Part shown: positions 45,706-54,379 of the stretch, one piece after another
Position numbering within the stretch: position 1 is the first letter of the stretch
Layout: every line of letters begins with the position of its first letter
From: an uncultured Prevotella sp.
GTDB taxonomy: Bacteria > Bacteroidota > Bacteroidia > Bacteroidales > Bacteroidaceae
Assembly (NCBI GenBank): GCA_900322035.1
Contig: ONYL01000014.1
Location: 1 to 56,471 of the forward strand
DNA: 56,471 bases
Direction of reading: 5' to 3'
Made by a program: the position numbers and the translations under genes
The notes under the pieces: generated by a model
Seen by the model: only the letters and a program-made list of their open reading frames with translations
The model's database searches: none
Told to the model about the DNA's origin: nothing

Positions 45706-46463
45706 AGAATTTCACCATTCAAGGATTCGGTCTCAGTCTCAAGTGGGTCACGATATTGCAAAGCCGTCATCTCGTGCGGTTGTTTTTTGTGCAGGTAGCA
45801 GTCTTGTTGTCGCTGTTGTTTCTCTTCACGCAAAACTGGCTGTTGCCCGACAGTGGCGACGGCACAGTGCCCGATGCGAGCTTCTTTCAACAGACAGAAT
45901 TCAACACCATGAGCTTTAGTTTCCTCCTGTTGGCGCCTTTTATGATCGTTGGCACGCTACATTCCCTTCTCAGTGCCCACTCGCGCCAGTTTCATCTCAT
46001 GATGCCGGCCACGCCAACAGAGCGCTATTCGGCCCACATTCTCATAGCGTTGGCCTGGCTGCTGATCGCATACCCATTGAGTTTTATCATTGCCGACCTG
46101 TTGCGGTGGCTGGTGTTCGCCGCTTTTGGCAAGGACAGTTTAGGCATGATTCTCACCTTCCACAATCCCCAATTGCCCGGTCTGTTTCACATAGAGGACT
46201 CCACAGATGCCATGTTTCTGTCTGCGTGGCTGCTCTACGTGGCCGGAGGATGGTGGTGCGCCCTATTCTTCAACAAAAGCTGGCTCATAGCCTTTGGCTT
46301 CTTCTGCGTTGCCTATCCCTGCCTGTTCGTCATGCCGTTTTTAGCGATCAGCAGTTTAGATGCAGGCAGCCAGTTCTACATCGGCCTGAACCTGCTGCTG
46401 CTTGCCTTCATCTCGTGGCACAGTTGGAGGCTGTTCAGATACAAAAGAATGAAGAAACAGTAG
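45702..46463 (+). CDS. ABC-2-type permease
   Basis: The 253-residue membrane protein has six predicted segments (about residues 25-45, 70-90, 110-140, 180-200, 202-225 and 230-245) and no ATPase motif. It forms the membrane partner of the preceding ATPase, with which it shares a four-base ATGA overlap. The substrate is unknown. I do not recognise a named subfamily. Confidence 0.82.
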   Translation: MKNFTIQGFGLSLKWVTILQSRHLVRLFFVQVAVLLSLLFLFTQNWLLPDSGDGTVPDASFFQQTEFNTMSFSFLLLAPFMIVGTLHSLLSAHSRQFHLMMPATPTERYSAHILIALAWLLIAYPLSFIIADLLRWLVFAAFGKDSLGMILTFHNPQLPGLFHIEDSTDAMFLSAWLLYVAGGWWCALFFNKSWLIAFGFFCVAYPCLFVMPFLAISSLDAGSQFYIGLNLLLLAFISWHSWRLFRYKRMKKQ

Positions 46464-46591
46464 CATCGGGCTTCAGCCGCAATTTGCGCAATAGCAAGGA
46501 CGGAGAACGGTTTTCCCCGCCCCAGTGTCATGATTGTTGTCTATGATAAGGAGAAAATAATATTGCGGTCCATTCTCCGTTATCAACTTAT

Positions 46592-47758
46592 ATGGAGTGG
46601 ACCGACAGAATAAGACAAGTAAAAATATTGCTGGTGATAGCGGCCATCGTCATTGCCGTGGCCTCGCTCATCACCTCACATCTCCTCACGCGCGATTTGG
46701 AGCGGGAAGAACGGGCACGAATGGAAGTTTGGGCCACGGCCATGCGCACGCTCAACACAGCCGATGAGAACACGAACTTGGGATTGGTGCTGAAAGTGAT
46801 CAACGAAAACAACACCATTCCCGTCATTGTGCTCGACGCCAAAGGTAACGCGCAGACTTTTCGCAATGTGCAGTTGAAGGGGAAAAACTACGAAGACAGT
46901 CTGAAAGCCGCCACGACAATAGGACGTAAGTTGCTGGCAAGCGGAAAGAACATCCGTATTTATCTCGACGACGGGCCACATCCCGACTACAACGACGTGT
47001 GCTTCGACGACAGCAGCATCCTCAAGCGCCTGGCCTACTATCCGTTTGTACAACTCGGCGTGGTGCTGATTTTTGTCGTCATCGCCATCTTTGCCCTGCT
47101 CACGTCAAAGCGGGCGGAGCAAAACAAAGTATGGGTGGGACTGAGCAAAGAAACGGCCCACCAACTCGGCACACCCATCTCAAGTCTCATGGCGTGGGTA
47201 GAAATCCTGAAAGAACAATACCCCAACGACGATCTGATACCCGAAATGAACAAGGATGTGGAGCGGCTCCAACTCATAGCCGACCGATTCAGCAAGATCG
47301 GATCCCTGCCCGAAATGCAGCCGTCGAGCCTGAACGATGTGCTGCTCCATGTGGTGGACTATATGGATCACCGCACTTCAAAGCGTATCAGGATCACCAC
47401 AAAGATGCCCGACCACACGGTGATGGCGCTGATGAACCCGAATCTTTTCGAATGGGTGGTGGAAAACCTTTGTAAGAACGCGGTCGACGCCATGGGCGGA
47501 ACGGCGGGGAGCATCACGCTCAGCGTGGACGACACGGGGCAGAAGGTGATCATCGACGTTGCCGACACAGGAAAAGGAATCAAGAAGAAAGACCTTGGCA
47601 ACGTGTTCCGACCGGGATTCACGACAAAGAAACGCGGCTGGGGACTCGGACTGAGCCTTGCCAAACGCATCGTGGAGGAATATCACAAAGGAAAAATCTA
47701 TGTCAAGAGCAGCGAAGTGGGCAAAGGCACAACGTTCAGAATAGAATTGAAAAAATAA
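46592..47758 (+). CDS. orphan sensor histidine kinase
   Basis: The 388-residue kinase has a membrane segment at about residues 11-33, a periplasmic sensor of roughly 110 residues, a second membrane segment (about 148-170) and the kinase core. The phosphorylated histidine is His190 in ETAHQLGTPISSL. The N box reads FEWVVENLCKNAVDAM, and the G boxes are ADTGKGI and GWGLGLSLAK. No response regulator is adjacent, so the partner must be elsewhere. The signal is unknown. It is preceded by 128 bases with no promoter box that I can assign with confidence. Confidence 0.9.
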   Translation: MEWTDRIRQVKILLVIAAIVIAVASLITSHLLTRDLEREERARMEVWATAMRTLNTADENTNLGLVLKVINENNTIPVIVLDAKGNAQTFRNVQLKGKNYEDSLKAATTIGRKLLASGKNIRIYLDDGPHPDYNDVCFDDSSILKRLAYYPFVQLGVVLIFVVIAIFALLTSKRAEQNKVWVGLSKETAHQLGTPISSLMAWVEILKEQYPNDDLIPEMNKDVERLQLIADRFSKIGSLPEMQPSSLNDVLLHVVDYMDHRTSKRIRITTKMPDHTVMALMNPNLFEWVVENLCKNAVDAMGGTAGSITLSVDDTGQKVIIDVADTGKGIKKKDLGNVFRPGFTTKKRGWGLGLSLAKRIVEEYHKGKIYVKSSEVGKGTTFRIELKK

Positions 47759-47928
47759 ACTTTATGAACAGGGAAATGTCTGCAAGTTCCGCAAGTTGTT
47801 GGATGGTGAAACTTGACTTGCCAATTCTTTGTTTAAGCCGCTTTTGCGCCCACTGACACGTTGTTGTGTGGCAAATGCCGTATTGTTGGATGGCTACCGC
47901 CAGACTTTATCCCCCCGACACATACGCA

Positions 47929-47964
47929 ACAGGCTGAATCTCCAATCCATGAGATTCAGCCTGT
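47929..47964. terminator. bidirectional hairpin between convergent genes
   Basis: ACAGGCTGAATCTC (47929-47942) and its reverse complement (47951-47964) form a perfect 14-bp stem with an 8-base loop. It lies between the kinase and the lipoprotein gene. No T run follows on either side, so it may act as an mRNA end barrier instead. Confidence 0.45.
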
Positions 47965-48017
47965 ATGGTTGTGTGACTGTTTTCCGCAAGACCGTGTAGC
48001 GATATGAGCGGGAGAGC

Positions 48018-48419
48018 TCACCGGAGATACCACGTGCCCCGACTCTCCACCATGGGCACGCAGACGCGCTCTTCGGTGCTGTCGCCATATGAGAAGATGA
48101 GATAGGCATTGGCGACATGCGCGGCCGTGTCGGCATCGCAGCCCTGCACCTTGACGCTCTTGATGCCTCGGTGGTCTACTTGCTGCTGGGCCATGAACAT
48201 TTTTGCCGCGGTCTCCAACTGCTCCCGATAATTGTCGGGAATGCGTTCGGGATGATACGTGCCCTCCACAAACGCCTTATAGTCGCCATGCAACAGCTGG
48301 TCGTAGTAGCCTTTTGCGGCATGGGCGGCAATGGCGGCCGTGTCGGGTCCCTTATCCTTACAAGACACCACGATGAGCGACGACACCACGGCCATCAGGA
48401 TGAACAACAGACGCCGCAT
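48018..48419 (-). CDS. small lipoprotein, DUF4878-like
   Basis: The 133-residue protein has a signal peptide ending in lipobox IVVSC (lipidation expected at Cys20). The mature part shows AAKGYYDQLLHGDYKAFVE and a C-terminal VPMVESRGTWYLR, features of small Bacteroidetes lipoproteins of the DUF4878 type, probably NTF2-like. Function is unknown. The ATG at 48419 lies two bases after the der stop, so it is the last gene of the era-der transcript. A longer frame would extend into der. Confidence 0.75.
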   Translation of the reverse strand: MRRLLFILMAVVSSLIVVSCKDKGPDTAAIAAHAAKGYYDQLLHGDYKAFVEGTYHPERIPDNYREQLETAAKMFMAQQQVDHRGIKSVKVQGCDADTAAHVANAYLIFSYGDSTEERVCVPMVESRGTWYLR

Positions 48420-48421
48420 GA

Positions 48422-49735
48422 TTATTTCTGACGAATGAACACGTTGATGGGACAACCGTGCATCGACCAGTTCTCGCGAATCTTGTTCTCCAGGAAGCGA
48501 CGATAGTTCTCCTTCACGTATTGTGGCAGATTGGCATAGAACACAAAGGAGGGTATCTGTGTATTGGGCAACTGCGTACAATATTTGATCTTAATGTATT
48601 TTCCCTTGATCGACTGTGGCGGCGTTGCCTCGATGATGGGCAGCATCACCTCGTTGAGCTTGGCCGTCCCCACGTGAGTATTGCGGTTGAGATACACCTG
48701 CTTGGCGGTTTCGAGCACCTTGAAGATGCGTTGCTTGGTGAGGGCGGAGGCAAAGATAATTGGGAAGTCGTTGAACGGCGCCATGCGGTTGTAGATAGCC
48801 GCCTTAAACGTGTCGATAGCCTTCTGGCTCTTGTCCTCGACGAGGTCCCACTTGTTGACCACGACCACCAGACTCTTGTTGTTCTTCTGGATGAGCTGGA
48901 AGATGTTCATGTCCTGCGACTCGATACCGCGCGTGGCATCGATCATGAGGATGCAAACGTCGCTGTTCTCTATGGAGCGGATGGAGCGCATGACGCTGTA
49001 GAACTCCAAATCTTCCGTAACTTTGTTCTTGCGGCGGATGCCTGCGGTGTCAACAAGATAGAAGTCGAAACCGAATTTGGTATAGCGGGTATAAATGGAG
49101 TCGCGGGTAGTGCCGGCAATCTCAGTGACGATGTTGCGGTCCTCACCGATAAAAGCATTGATAATGCTCGACTTGCCTACATTGGGACGCCCTACAACAG
49201 CAAAGCGGGGGATGTCCTCGTCTACAATCTCATCGTTTTCCTTGGGCAGTTTCTCCACAACAAGATCCAGCAGGTCGCCGGTGCCGCCCCCCGTAAGAGC
49301 GCTGACACACACGGGATCTCCAAGCCCAAGTTTGTAGAACTCTGCTGCCGTATAAGCCGTTCCGCTGTTGTCCACCTTGTTGGCAACAAGGATGATGGGC
49401 AGACGTGAGCGGCGAAGAATCTGCGCCACATCACTGTCCCAATCGGTGACTCCCGTCTCATTGTCGACAAGAAACAGCACGAGGTCAGCCTCTTCTGTAG
49501 CCACCTTGACCTGCTCGCGGATAGCGCCCTCGAAGATGTCTTCGGAGTTGACGACCCATCCTCCAGTATCGACAACGGAAAACTCGCGGTTGTTCCATGT
49601 GCATTTGCCGTATTGACGGTCGCGTGTCGTGCCGGCCGTATCGCTGACAATGGCCTGGCGCGACTGCGTCAAACGGTTGAAAAGCGTAGACTTGCCCACA
49701 TTGGGCCGTCCTACTATAGCTACTAAATTTGACAT
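48422..49735 (-). CDS. der: ribosome biogenesis GTPase Der (EngA)
   Basis: Der is a tandem GTPase needed to assemble the 50S subunit. The 437-residue protein has two G domains, each with GRPNVGKS (near residues 8 and about 183), DTAG motifs and NKxD-type motifs (VANKVD, VVNKWD), followed by a C-terminal KH-like domain. Length is standard. It lies 89 bases after era with a GCGTGCC/GGCACGC hairpin between them that may attenuate transcription. Confidence 0.97.
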   Translation of the reverse strand: MSNLVAIVGRPNVGKSTLFNRLTQSRQAIVSDTAGTTRDRQYGKCTWNNREFSVVDTGGWVVNSEDIFEGAIREQVKVATEEADLVLFLVDNETGVTDWDSDVAQILRRSRLPIILVANKVDNSGTAYTAAEFYKLGLGDPVCVSALTGGGTGDLLDLVVEKLPKENDEIVDEDIPRFAVVGRPNVGKSSIINAFIGEDRNIVTEIAGTTRDSIYTRYTKFGFDFYLVDTAGIRRKNKVTEDLEFYSVMRSIRSIENSDVCILMIDATRGIESQDMNIFQLIQKNNKSLVVVVNKWDLVEDKSQKAIDTFKAAIYNRMAPFNDFPIIFASALTKQRIFKVLETAKQVYLNRNTHVGTAKLNEVMLPIIEATPPQSIKGKYIKIKYCTQLPNTQIPSFVFYANLPQYVKENYRRFLENKIRENWSMHGCPINVFIRQK

Positions 49736-49824
49736 TTTTTTGATTTTTTCCTAATTATAAAGCATTGCGTGCCCCGGCGGTGTTCTCTTCAAGGCACGCC
49801 CAATCCTTTACCCCAAGAACACTA

Positions 49825-50706
49825 CTATTTGGGGTCATAACCAAACTGCTGGAGCTCCCGCTGGGAGTTGCGCCAGTCTTTGTCGACCTTGACAAACGTG
49901 TCGAGATAGACCGACTTACCAAAGAACTTCTCAAGCGACTTGCGCGCCTCACTGCTGACTTTCTTCAAGGCCGCGCCTTGATGACCGATGATGATTCCCT
50001 TCTGCGAGTCGCGCTCCACATAGATGACGCAAGAGATATGAATGTGATGCTCATCCTCCTTGAAGCGCTCAGTGACAACCTCCACCGAATAGGGCACCTC
50101 CTTGTCGTAGTAGCGGAGAATCTTCTCACGCAGTATCTCGCTGACGAAGAACTTGGCCGGCTTGTCGGTGAGCTGGTCTTTGTCGAAATAGGGAGGCGAG
50201 TCGGGCAGCAATTCCTTGATGCGTTTGAGCAGGATGTCGGTGCCGAACTTATTCTGTGCCGAAACGGGAAGAATCTCGGCATTGGGCAATAGTTTATGCC
50301 ACAGTTCTACCAGATCGCCCAATTGTTTCTGGTCGCTCTGGTCAATTTTGTTGATGAGCAGGATGACAGGCACCTTCATCTGGCGCACTTTCTCAAGGAA
50401 ATCCTTGTTTTTCTCCGGGCTCTCCGTCACGTCAGTGACATAGAGCAGAATGTCGGCATCCTGCAAGGCACTCTCAGAGAAGGCCAGCATCATTTCCTGC
50501 ATCTTATAAGCAGGCTTCAGCACGCCCGGCGTATCGGAGAAGACAATCTGGCAATCGTCGTCGTTGACAATTCCCATAATGCGATGACGCGTGGTTTGGG
50601 CTTTGAAAGTGGCAATGCTGATGCGCTCGCCCACGAGTTGGTTCATAAGCGTGGACTTACCCACGTTGGGGTTTCCCACGATGTTGACGAATCCTGCTTT
50701 GTGCAT
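49825..50706 (-). CDS. era: GTPase Era
   Basis: Era binds the 3' end of 16S rRNA and monitors 30S maturation. The 293-residue protein has a G1 motif GNPNVGKST (residues 11-19), DTPG in the expected place, an NKID motif and a C-terminal KH domain (GIIIGHQGAALKKVSSEARKS). The ATG at 50706 is used; the longer frame adds residues unlike Era. The promoter at 50759 gives it a leader of about 50 bases, so era and der are transcribed at least partly apart from fabH. Confidence 0.97.
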   Translation of the reverse strand: MHKAGFVNIVGNPNVGKSTLMNQLVGERISIATFKAQTTRHRIMGIVNDDDCQIVFSDTPGVLKPAYKMQEMMLAFSESALQDADILLYVTDVTESPEKNKDFLEKVRQMKVPVILLINKIDQSDQKQLGDLVELWHKLLPNAEILPVSAQNKFGTDILLKRIKELLPDSPPYFDKDQLTDKPAKFFVSEILREKILRYYDKEVPYSVEVVTERFKEDEHHIHISCVIYVERDSQKGIIIGHQGAALKKVSSEARKSLEKFFGKSVYLDTFVKVDKDWRNSQRELQQFGYDPK

Positions 50707-50758
50707 GGTTGAATGGAGTTTGGTTGCGCGCGCGATATGCGCACGCTTCTGCAATGTG

Positions 50759-50766
50759 CAAAGTTA
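50759..50766 (-). promoter_or_regulatory. era promoter -7 box
   Basis: On the minus strand this is TAACTTTG followed by C, an exact consensus. Confidence 0.65.
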
Positions 50767-50854
50767 GGAATTTTTTTTGGATTTTCGGTCTGCCTTTTCA
50801 TTTTTTAGCAAACCAAAAAGAGGAATCATTCCGCTTTCAGCCAACACCGTCAAA

Positions 50855-50948
50855 AGAAGTTTCGTGGCGATTGCCTCGCGTCCGGTATGGCGTTGTATCA
50901 CAGAAGTTCCGGGGCGATCGCCTCGCGTCCGGTATGGCGTTGTATCAC
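50855..50948. repeat. 47-bp tandem duplication upstream of era
   Basis: Two copies (50855-50901 and 50902-50948) differ at only a few positions. Each contains GCCTCGCGTCCGGTATGGCG. The repeat lies about 90 bases upstream of the era promoter, between era and fabH, and encodes nothing I recognise. Confidence 0.8.
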
Positions 50949-50996
50949 AACGCCCCCCAACACCCCCCATTTCCCCTTGCTGCCATTATGCATAAG

Positions 50997-51038
50997 AAAA
51001 GCGTCGCTTCAGAGCCTTGCTCCGAAGCGACGCTTTTT
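50997..51038 (-). terminator. bidirectional terminator after fabH
   Basis: AAAAGCGTCGCTTC (50997-51010) and GAAGCGACGCTTTT (51024-51037) make a perfect 14-bp stem with an extra inner GAGC/GCTC pair. The ends provide T runs on both strands. Confidence 0.85.
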
Positions 51039-51059
51039 ATGCTTATCATTGAAGAGAAT

Positions 51060-52070
51060 CTATTTCACGCCGTCGCCATCGTAGCCCCACTTATAGAATG
51101 AAGCACCATGGACGAAACCTGCCCCGAAAGCGGTGAAGATGATGTTGTCACCCTTCTTGAGGTTTTTCTCACTATCCCACATAGCCAAGGGGATGGTAGC
51201 GGCTGAAGTATTGCCATAGTGATCGATGTTGATGATCACCTTATCCATGTTAATTTCAGCACGCTTCGCAACGGCCTCAATAATACGCCTGTTGGCCTCG
51301 TGAGGGATGATCCAGTTGACATCGTCACTGGTGAGGTTGTTGCGGTGCATGATTTCCTGCACGTCGTCGCTCATATCGGTCACGGCATAGCGGAACACCG
51401 TGCGTCCCTCCTGATAAAGGTAATGCAGACGATGGTCCACCGTGAAATGGCTGGGCGGGCAAACACTTCCGCCTGCCTTCATGTGAAGGAAGGGAAGCCC
51501 CTTACCGTCGGTGCGCAAGAAGGAGTTCTGATAGCCCACGCCCTCTTCTTCGGTAGCCTCTACAAGCACAGCTCCGGCCCCGTCACCAAAGAGCACACAG
51601 GTCTGGCGGTCGGTATAGTCGACGATGGACGACATCTTGTCGGCACCGATGACAACGATCTTTTTGTAGCGGCCACTCTGTATCATCGACGAAGCGAGGT
51701 CAAGACTGTAGAGGAATCCGCAGCAGGCGGCCTCCAAGTCGAACGCGAAAGCATTTTTCAGCCCAAGCTTGCCCAACACGACACTGGCCGTGGAGGGGAA
51801 CTTGTAATCGGGGGTTGTGGTGGTTACAATCAAGGCATCGATGGTATCTGGATCAGCACCCGTCTTGTCCAAGAGCTGACGGGCAGCCTTGCGGGCCATG
51901 TAGCTCGTGCCAAGACCTTCCTCAGTGAGAATGCGGCGCTCCTTGATGCCAACACGCGTTGTAATCCACTCGTCACTGGTGTCTACCATGCGGGACAACT
52001 CCTCATTGGTGAGGACATAGTCGGGCACGTAACCTCCAATACCAGTGATTACCGCGTTGATCTTTCCCAT
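51060..52070 (-). CDS. fabH: 3-oxoacyl-[acyl-carrier-protein] synthase III
   Basis: FabH starts fatty-acid synthesis by condensing acyl-CoA with malonyl-ACP. The 336-residue thiolase-fold enzyme has the catalytic cysteine region [13 protein letters not shown] (Cys116 expected), histidine in [10 protein letters not shown] and asparagine in YGNTSAAT. Length is normal. It follows rpmF with the stop and start sharing one base (TAATG at 52072-52068), so they are translationally coupled. Confidence 0.96.
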   Translation of the reverse strand: MGKINAVITGIGGYVPDYVLTNEELSRMVDTSDEWITTRVGIKERRILTEEGLGTSYMARKAARQLLDKTGADPDTIDALIVTTTTPDYKFPSTASVVLGKLGLKNAFAFDLEAACCGFLYSLDLASSMIQSGRYKKIVVIGADKMSSIVDYTDRQTCVLFGDGAGAVLVEATEEEGVGYQNSFLRTDGKGLPFLHMKAGGSVCPPSHFTVDHRLHYLYQEGRTVFRYAVTDMSDDVQEIMHRNNLTSDDVNWIIPHEANRRIIEAVAKRAEINMDKVIINIDHYGNTSAATIPLAMWDSEKNLKKGDNIIFTAFGAGFVHGASFYKWGYDGDGVK

Positions 52071-52255
52071 TATTCAGCCGTTTCCTTTTCTACAGCGACC
52101 ATACCGCGATAGTAACCGCAAGTGGGGCATACTGTGTGGTAAACATAGTAAGCACCGCAGTTGGGGCATACTGCCAGTGTGGGGACTACTGCCTTGTCGT
52201 GAGTTCTACGCTTGAGCGTACGAGTCTTTGATTGTCTTCTTTTAGGATGTGCCAT
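52070..52255 (-). CDS. rpmF: 50S ribosomal protein L32
   Basis: The 61-residue protein is basic at its N-terminus ([17 protein letters not shown]) and keeps both zinc-type pairs [11 protein letters not shown] and CPTCGYY. L32 belongs to the large subunit. It sits between DUF177 and fabH, the usual bacterial rpmF neighbourhood. Confidence 0.96.
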   Translation of the reverse strand: MAHPKRRQSKTRTLKRRTHDKAVVPTLAVCPNCGAYYVYHTVCPTCGYYRGMVAVEKETAE

Positions 52256-52275
52256 TTTGAAATTTGATTTTTTGT

Positions 52276-52788
52276 TTATTGCTTGAGTTTTCTAAGAGCG
52301 TCCCAGCGCGGGTCTGCTGACTCTTCCTCGTCCTCATCGTCTCTTCGGGAAACGGAATACTCGTCAAGAATACTCATCATGGCAGCGTTGCATTTTCCAG
52401 GTGCATGAACGTGCCTGATCGGGACTGCAAGATTCACAAACTCATAGACGAACCACGATATGTCGAGCACGCCATTCTCGCGCGCCACTACAACAAGCTC
52501 ATCATCGCTACGGTCTTCTTCTCCCAATTGGCAGGCGAGGGTCTCATTGGCCTCTATCGGCTGCTCCATGTCGTCGAGGCACAGATCACACGGAACAATC
52601 ACCATGCCTGAGATATGGAATTTGAGTTCGAAGAACGTGTCGGTCCGATTAACCGACAAGTCACAGCGCAAACGGCCTCTCTTCAGCGTCGCACCTTCAA
52701 GACGGCCGAAAAAATCGTCGTCCAACATAAAACTCATCTCCGTGAGCCCTTCTTTCAAGTCGCGAAGGTCTATCTGAAAATCGTCCAT
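52276..52788 (-). CDS. YceD/DUF177-family protein
   Basis: The 170-residue protein belongs to the DUF177 (YceD) family, which lies next to rpmF in most bacteria and has been linked to 23S rRNA accumulation. It contains MVIVPCDLCLDDMEQPIE, whose two cysteines match the family's conserved CxRCL-like motif, and a very acidic tail (DDEDEEESADPRWDALRKLKQ-like). It lies 20 bases upstream of rpmF and heads the operon. Confidence 0.9.
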   Translation of the reverse strand: MDDFQIDLRDLKEGLTEMSFMLDDDFFGRLEGATLKRGRLRCDLSVNRTDTFFELKFHISGMVIVPCDLCLDDMEQPIEANETLACQLGEEDRSDDELVVVARENGVLDISWFVYEFVNLAVPIRHVHAPGKCNAAMMSILDEYSVSRRDDEDEEESADPRWDALRKLKQ

Positions 52789-52813
52789 TGCGCTATATTA
52801 CTCTTTTGGAGTG

Positions 52814-52821
52814 CAAAGTTA
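52814..52821 (-). promoter_or_regulatory. promoter -7 box of the DUF177-rpmF-fabH operon
   Basis: On the minus strand this is TAACTTTG followed by C, 25 bases before the ATG at 52788. Confidence 0.65.
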
Positions 52822-52942
52822 CTAATTTTTTCTGATTATCACGTCTTTGCCGGTTAAAAATTAAGAAAAATGTGTGTTTACGGTAGCTATCGCCGAAGAA
52901 GCTTAATGACATATGGATGCTTTCTATGATATATAACATCTA

Positions 52943-53491
52943 CTATCTGGCTTCAGCACAGCAATCCCTGCTTTGAGCGGCTGTCCCCCTACGGCGCGGA
53001 GTATAGCCCTTGCTTGACACTTTCTTTCGCATCAGCATATAGCCAAAAAGTTGGGGGGCAACAGCAAACACCCATATCCACAGCCAGAACCAAAAGCCAC
53101 GGTGGAAGTAATAGATAATCCTCTGTGCTCTTTCGCTTAAAGAAAATCCTAAATCCGCTTCCAACGAAGGATAAAAAAACGAATACAGAATATAAAGCAC
53201 CTCTACAAATCCGAAATACTTTAAGAAAAGCAAGAATCTCTTAAACACGCTTTTCGACAAGAGAAGAGCTGCCGTGCGGTCAAAGTTGAATTCTACCTCA
53301 AAAAGCCCAAGTTTATTATACTTTGCGTAAACGGTATCATAAAAGAAGATACCCAGCGCAATATTGGCATAACCCAATTTAAAAACGTTGAAAAAAGGCT
53401 CACCGTAAGCAAATCGTAGAATTAGATATACGATGACTCCAAGTGCTATATAAAAAACAAAAAAGCCAGTCAAGTTTCTTCTTTTATACAT
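52943..53491 (-). CDS. unrecognised membrane protein, accessory
   Basis: I do not recognise this 182-residue protein. It has about four membrane segments (residues about 8-25, 35-52, 88-110 and 130-152), with Phe/Tyr-rich helices and a Lys/Arg-rich tail. The final residues (from about 158) are encoded by much more G+C-rich DNA, so the 3' end may have been joined by recombination. Composition is A+T-rich compared with neighbours. It overlaps the 3' end of a disrupted lipoprotein frame by 22 bases and may share its promoter. It could be an immunity or accessory membrane protein, but nothing shows that directly. Confidence 0.65.
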   Translation of the reverse strand: MYKRRNLTGFFVFYIALGVIVYLILRFAYGEPFFNVFKLGYANIALGIFFYDTVYAKYNKLGLFEVEFNFDRTAALLLSKSVFKRFLLFLKYFGFVEVLYILYSFFYPSLEADLGFSLSERAQRIIYYFHRGFWFWLWIWVFAVAPQLFGYMLMRKKVSSKGYTPRRRGTAAQSRDCCAEAR

Positions 53492-53585
53492 AAATCAAAA
53501 TTTGTATTGGGCAGAAAAGAGTTGTCACCTAAAGAACAACTTACAGCCATAATACCCACAAAAAAATAAATAATATTCTTTTCAT
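53470..53585 (-). pseudogene. small lipoprotein frame interrupted at a T7 tract
   Basis: From the ATG at 53585 the frame reads MKRILFIF and then stops after 14 codons. If the T7 run (plus-strand A7 at 53560-53566) had eight T, the frame would read MKRILFIFFVGIMAVSC, a textbook lipoprotein signal with lipobox, then SLGDNSFLPNTNFDL and a stop at 53470. The mature part would be about 20 residues. This may be slippage-controlled, a sequencing error or a decayed gene. Confidence 0.4.
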
Positions 53586-53612
53586 AATAATAGGTTTAAG
53601 TTAAGTTTGGTG

Positions 53613-53620
53613 CAAATATA
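53613..53620 (-). promoter_or_regulatory. promoter -7 box of the lipoprotein / membrane protein pair
   Basis: On the minus strand this is TATATTTG followed by C, fitting TAnnTTTG, about 28 bases before the ATG at 53585. Confidence 0.55.
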
Positions 53621-53798
53621 CGAAAAATTTTAGTATTCTCAAGGTTTATACATACATTTAACTATTTTTACTTCCTATGCAAAAGACGGCACTTCAACAA
53701 TGGAGTTATAAACAGAAGCTCTGCGATTGAAGCATAGCGAATTATCCCAATAACTTGTTAAAATCGGTCTGAATGTTGGGATAATCAAAATAATTCCC
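53621..53798. other. gene-free A+T-rich spacer
   Basis: This is the upstream region of two divergent promoters. No gene or repeat is seen. Confidence 0.45.
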
Positions 53799-53806
53799 TA
53801 TTTTTG
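53776..53806 (+). promoter_or_regulatory. promoter of the maoC-ptb-buk region
   Basis: TTG (53776-53778) and TATTTTTG (53799-53806) are 20 bases apart. The start site should be near 53811, leaving a leader of only about 15-20 bases with three closely spaced ATG codons (53818, 53826, 53832). Confidence 0.6.
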
Positions 53807-53831
53807 TATTCGTAATTATGAAATTATGCAA

Positions 53832-54296
53832 ATGAGTAAGCTTATCATCAACTCCTATGAGGAGTTTGCCGCCCATTTAGGACAAAAACTCGGCGAAAGC
53901 GATTGGCTCACCGTGGACCAAGACCGGATCAACAAGTTCGCCGACGCTACCCTCGACCATCAATGGATTCACGTAGACGTGGAACGCGCCAAGAAAGAAA
54001 GCCCATACAGGAGCACCATCGCGCACGGTTACCTCACACTGTCGCTGCTGCCCTATCTGTGGGAACAGATCATCGAAGTACACAACCTTAAGATGATGGT
54101 CAACTACGGAATGGATCAGATGCGCTTCGGCGTGCCGGTGATCACGGGAAACAGAGTGAGACTCACGGCTACGCTGCACAATATTGAAAACCTGCGCGGT
54201 ATCTGCAAGGTGCAAATCAAATTCGCCATCGAGATAGAGGGACAGCGCAAACCTGCTCTGCAGGGCATCGCTACCTTCCTCTACTATTTTGAATAA
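53832..54296 (+). CDS. MaoC-like (R)-hydratase
   Basis: The 154-residue hotdog-fold protein resembles (R)-specific enoyl-CoA hydratases. The catalytic Asp/His pair is visible in FADATLDHQWIHVD, and STIAHGYLTLSLLP follows as in the family. It should hydrate enoyl-CoA or a similar thioester. The MSKL start at 53832 matches homologues as I recall them; an ATG at 53826 would add two residues. A five-codon frame starting at 53818 ends across the 53832 ATG. It lies 83 bases before ptb. Confidence 0.88.
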   Translation: MSKLIINSYEEFAAHLGQKLGESDWLTVDQDRINKFADATLDHQWIHVDVERAKKESPYRSTIAHGYLTLSLLPYLWEQIIEVHNLKMMVNYGMDQMRFGVPVITGNRVRLTATLHNIENLRGICKVQIKFAIEIEGQRKPALQGIATFLYYFE

Positions 54297-54379
54297 ACCC
54301 GTATCGCGCTGTGGCCACAATACGGGCCACGGCGCGATGCCAAGAACCTTAACGCTTAAACTAATTAACTAAAGACAAA

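Noticed and set aside
50764-50970. 68-codon minus-strand frame upstream of era
   Set aside because: Much of it is the translation of the 47-bp duplication, and its end overlaps the era promoter region.
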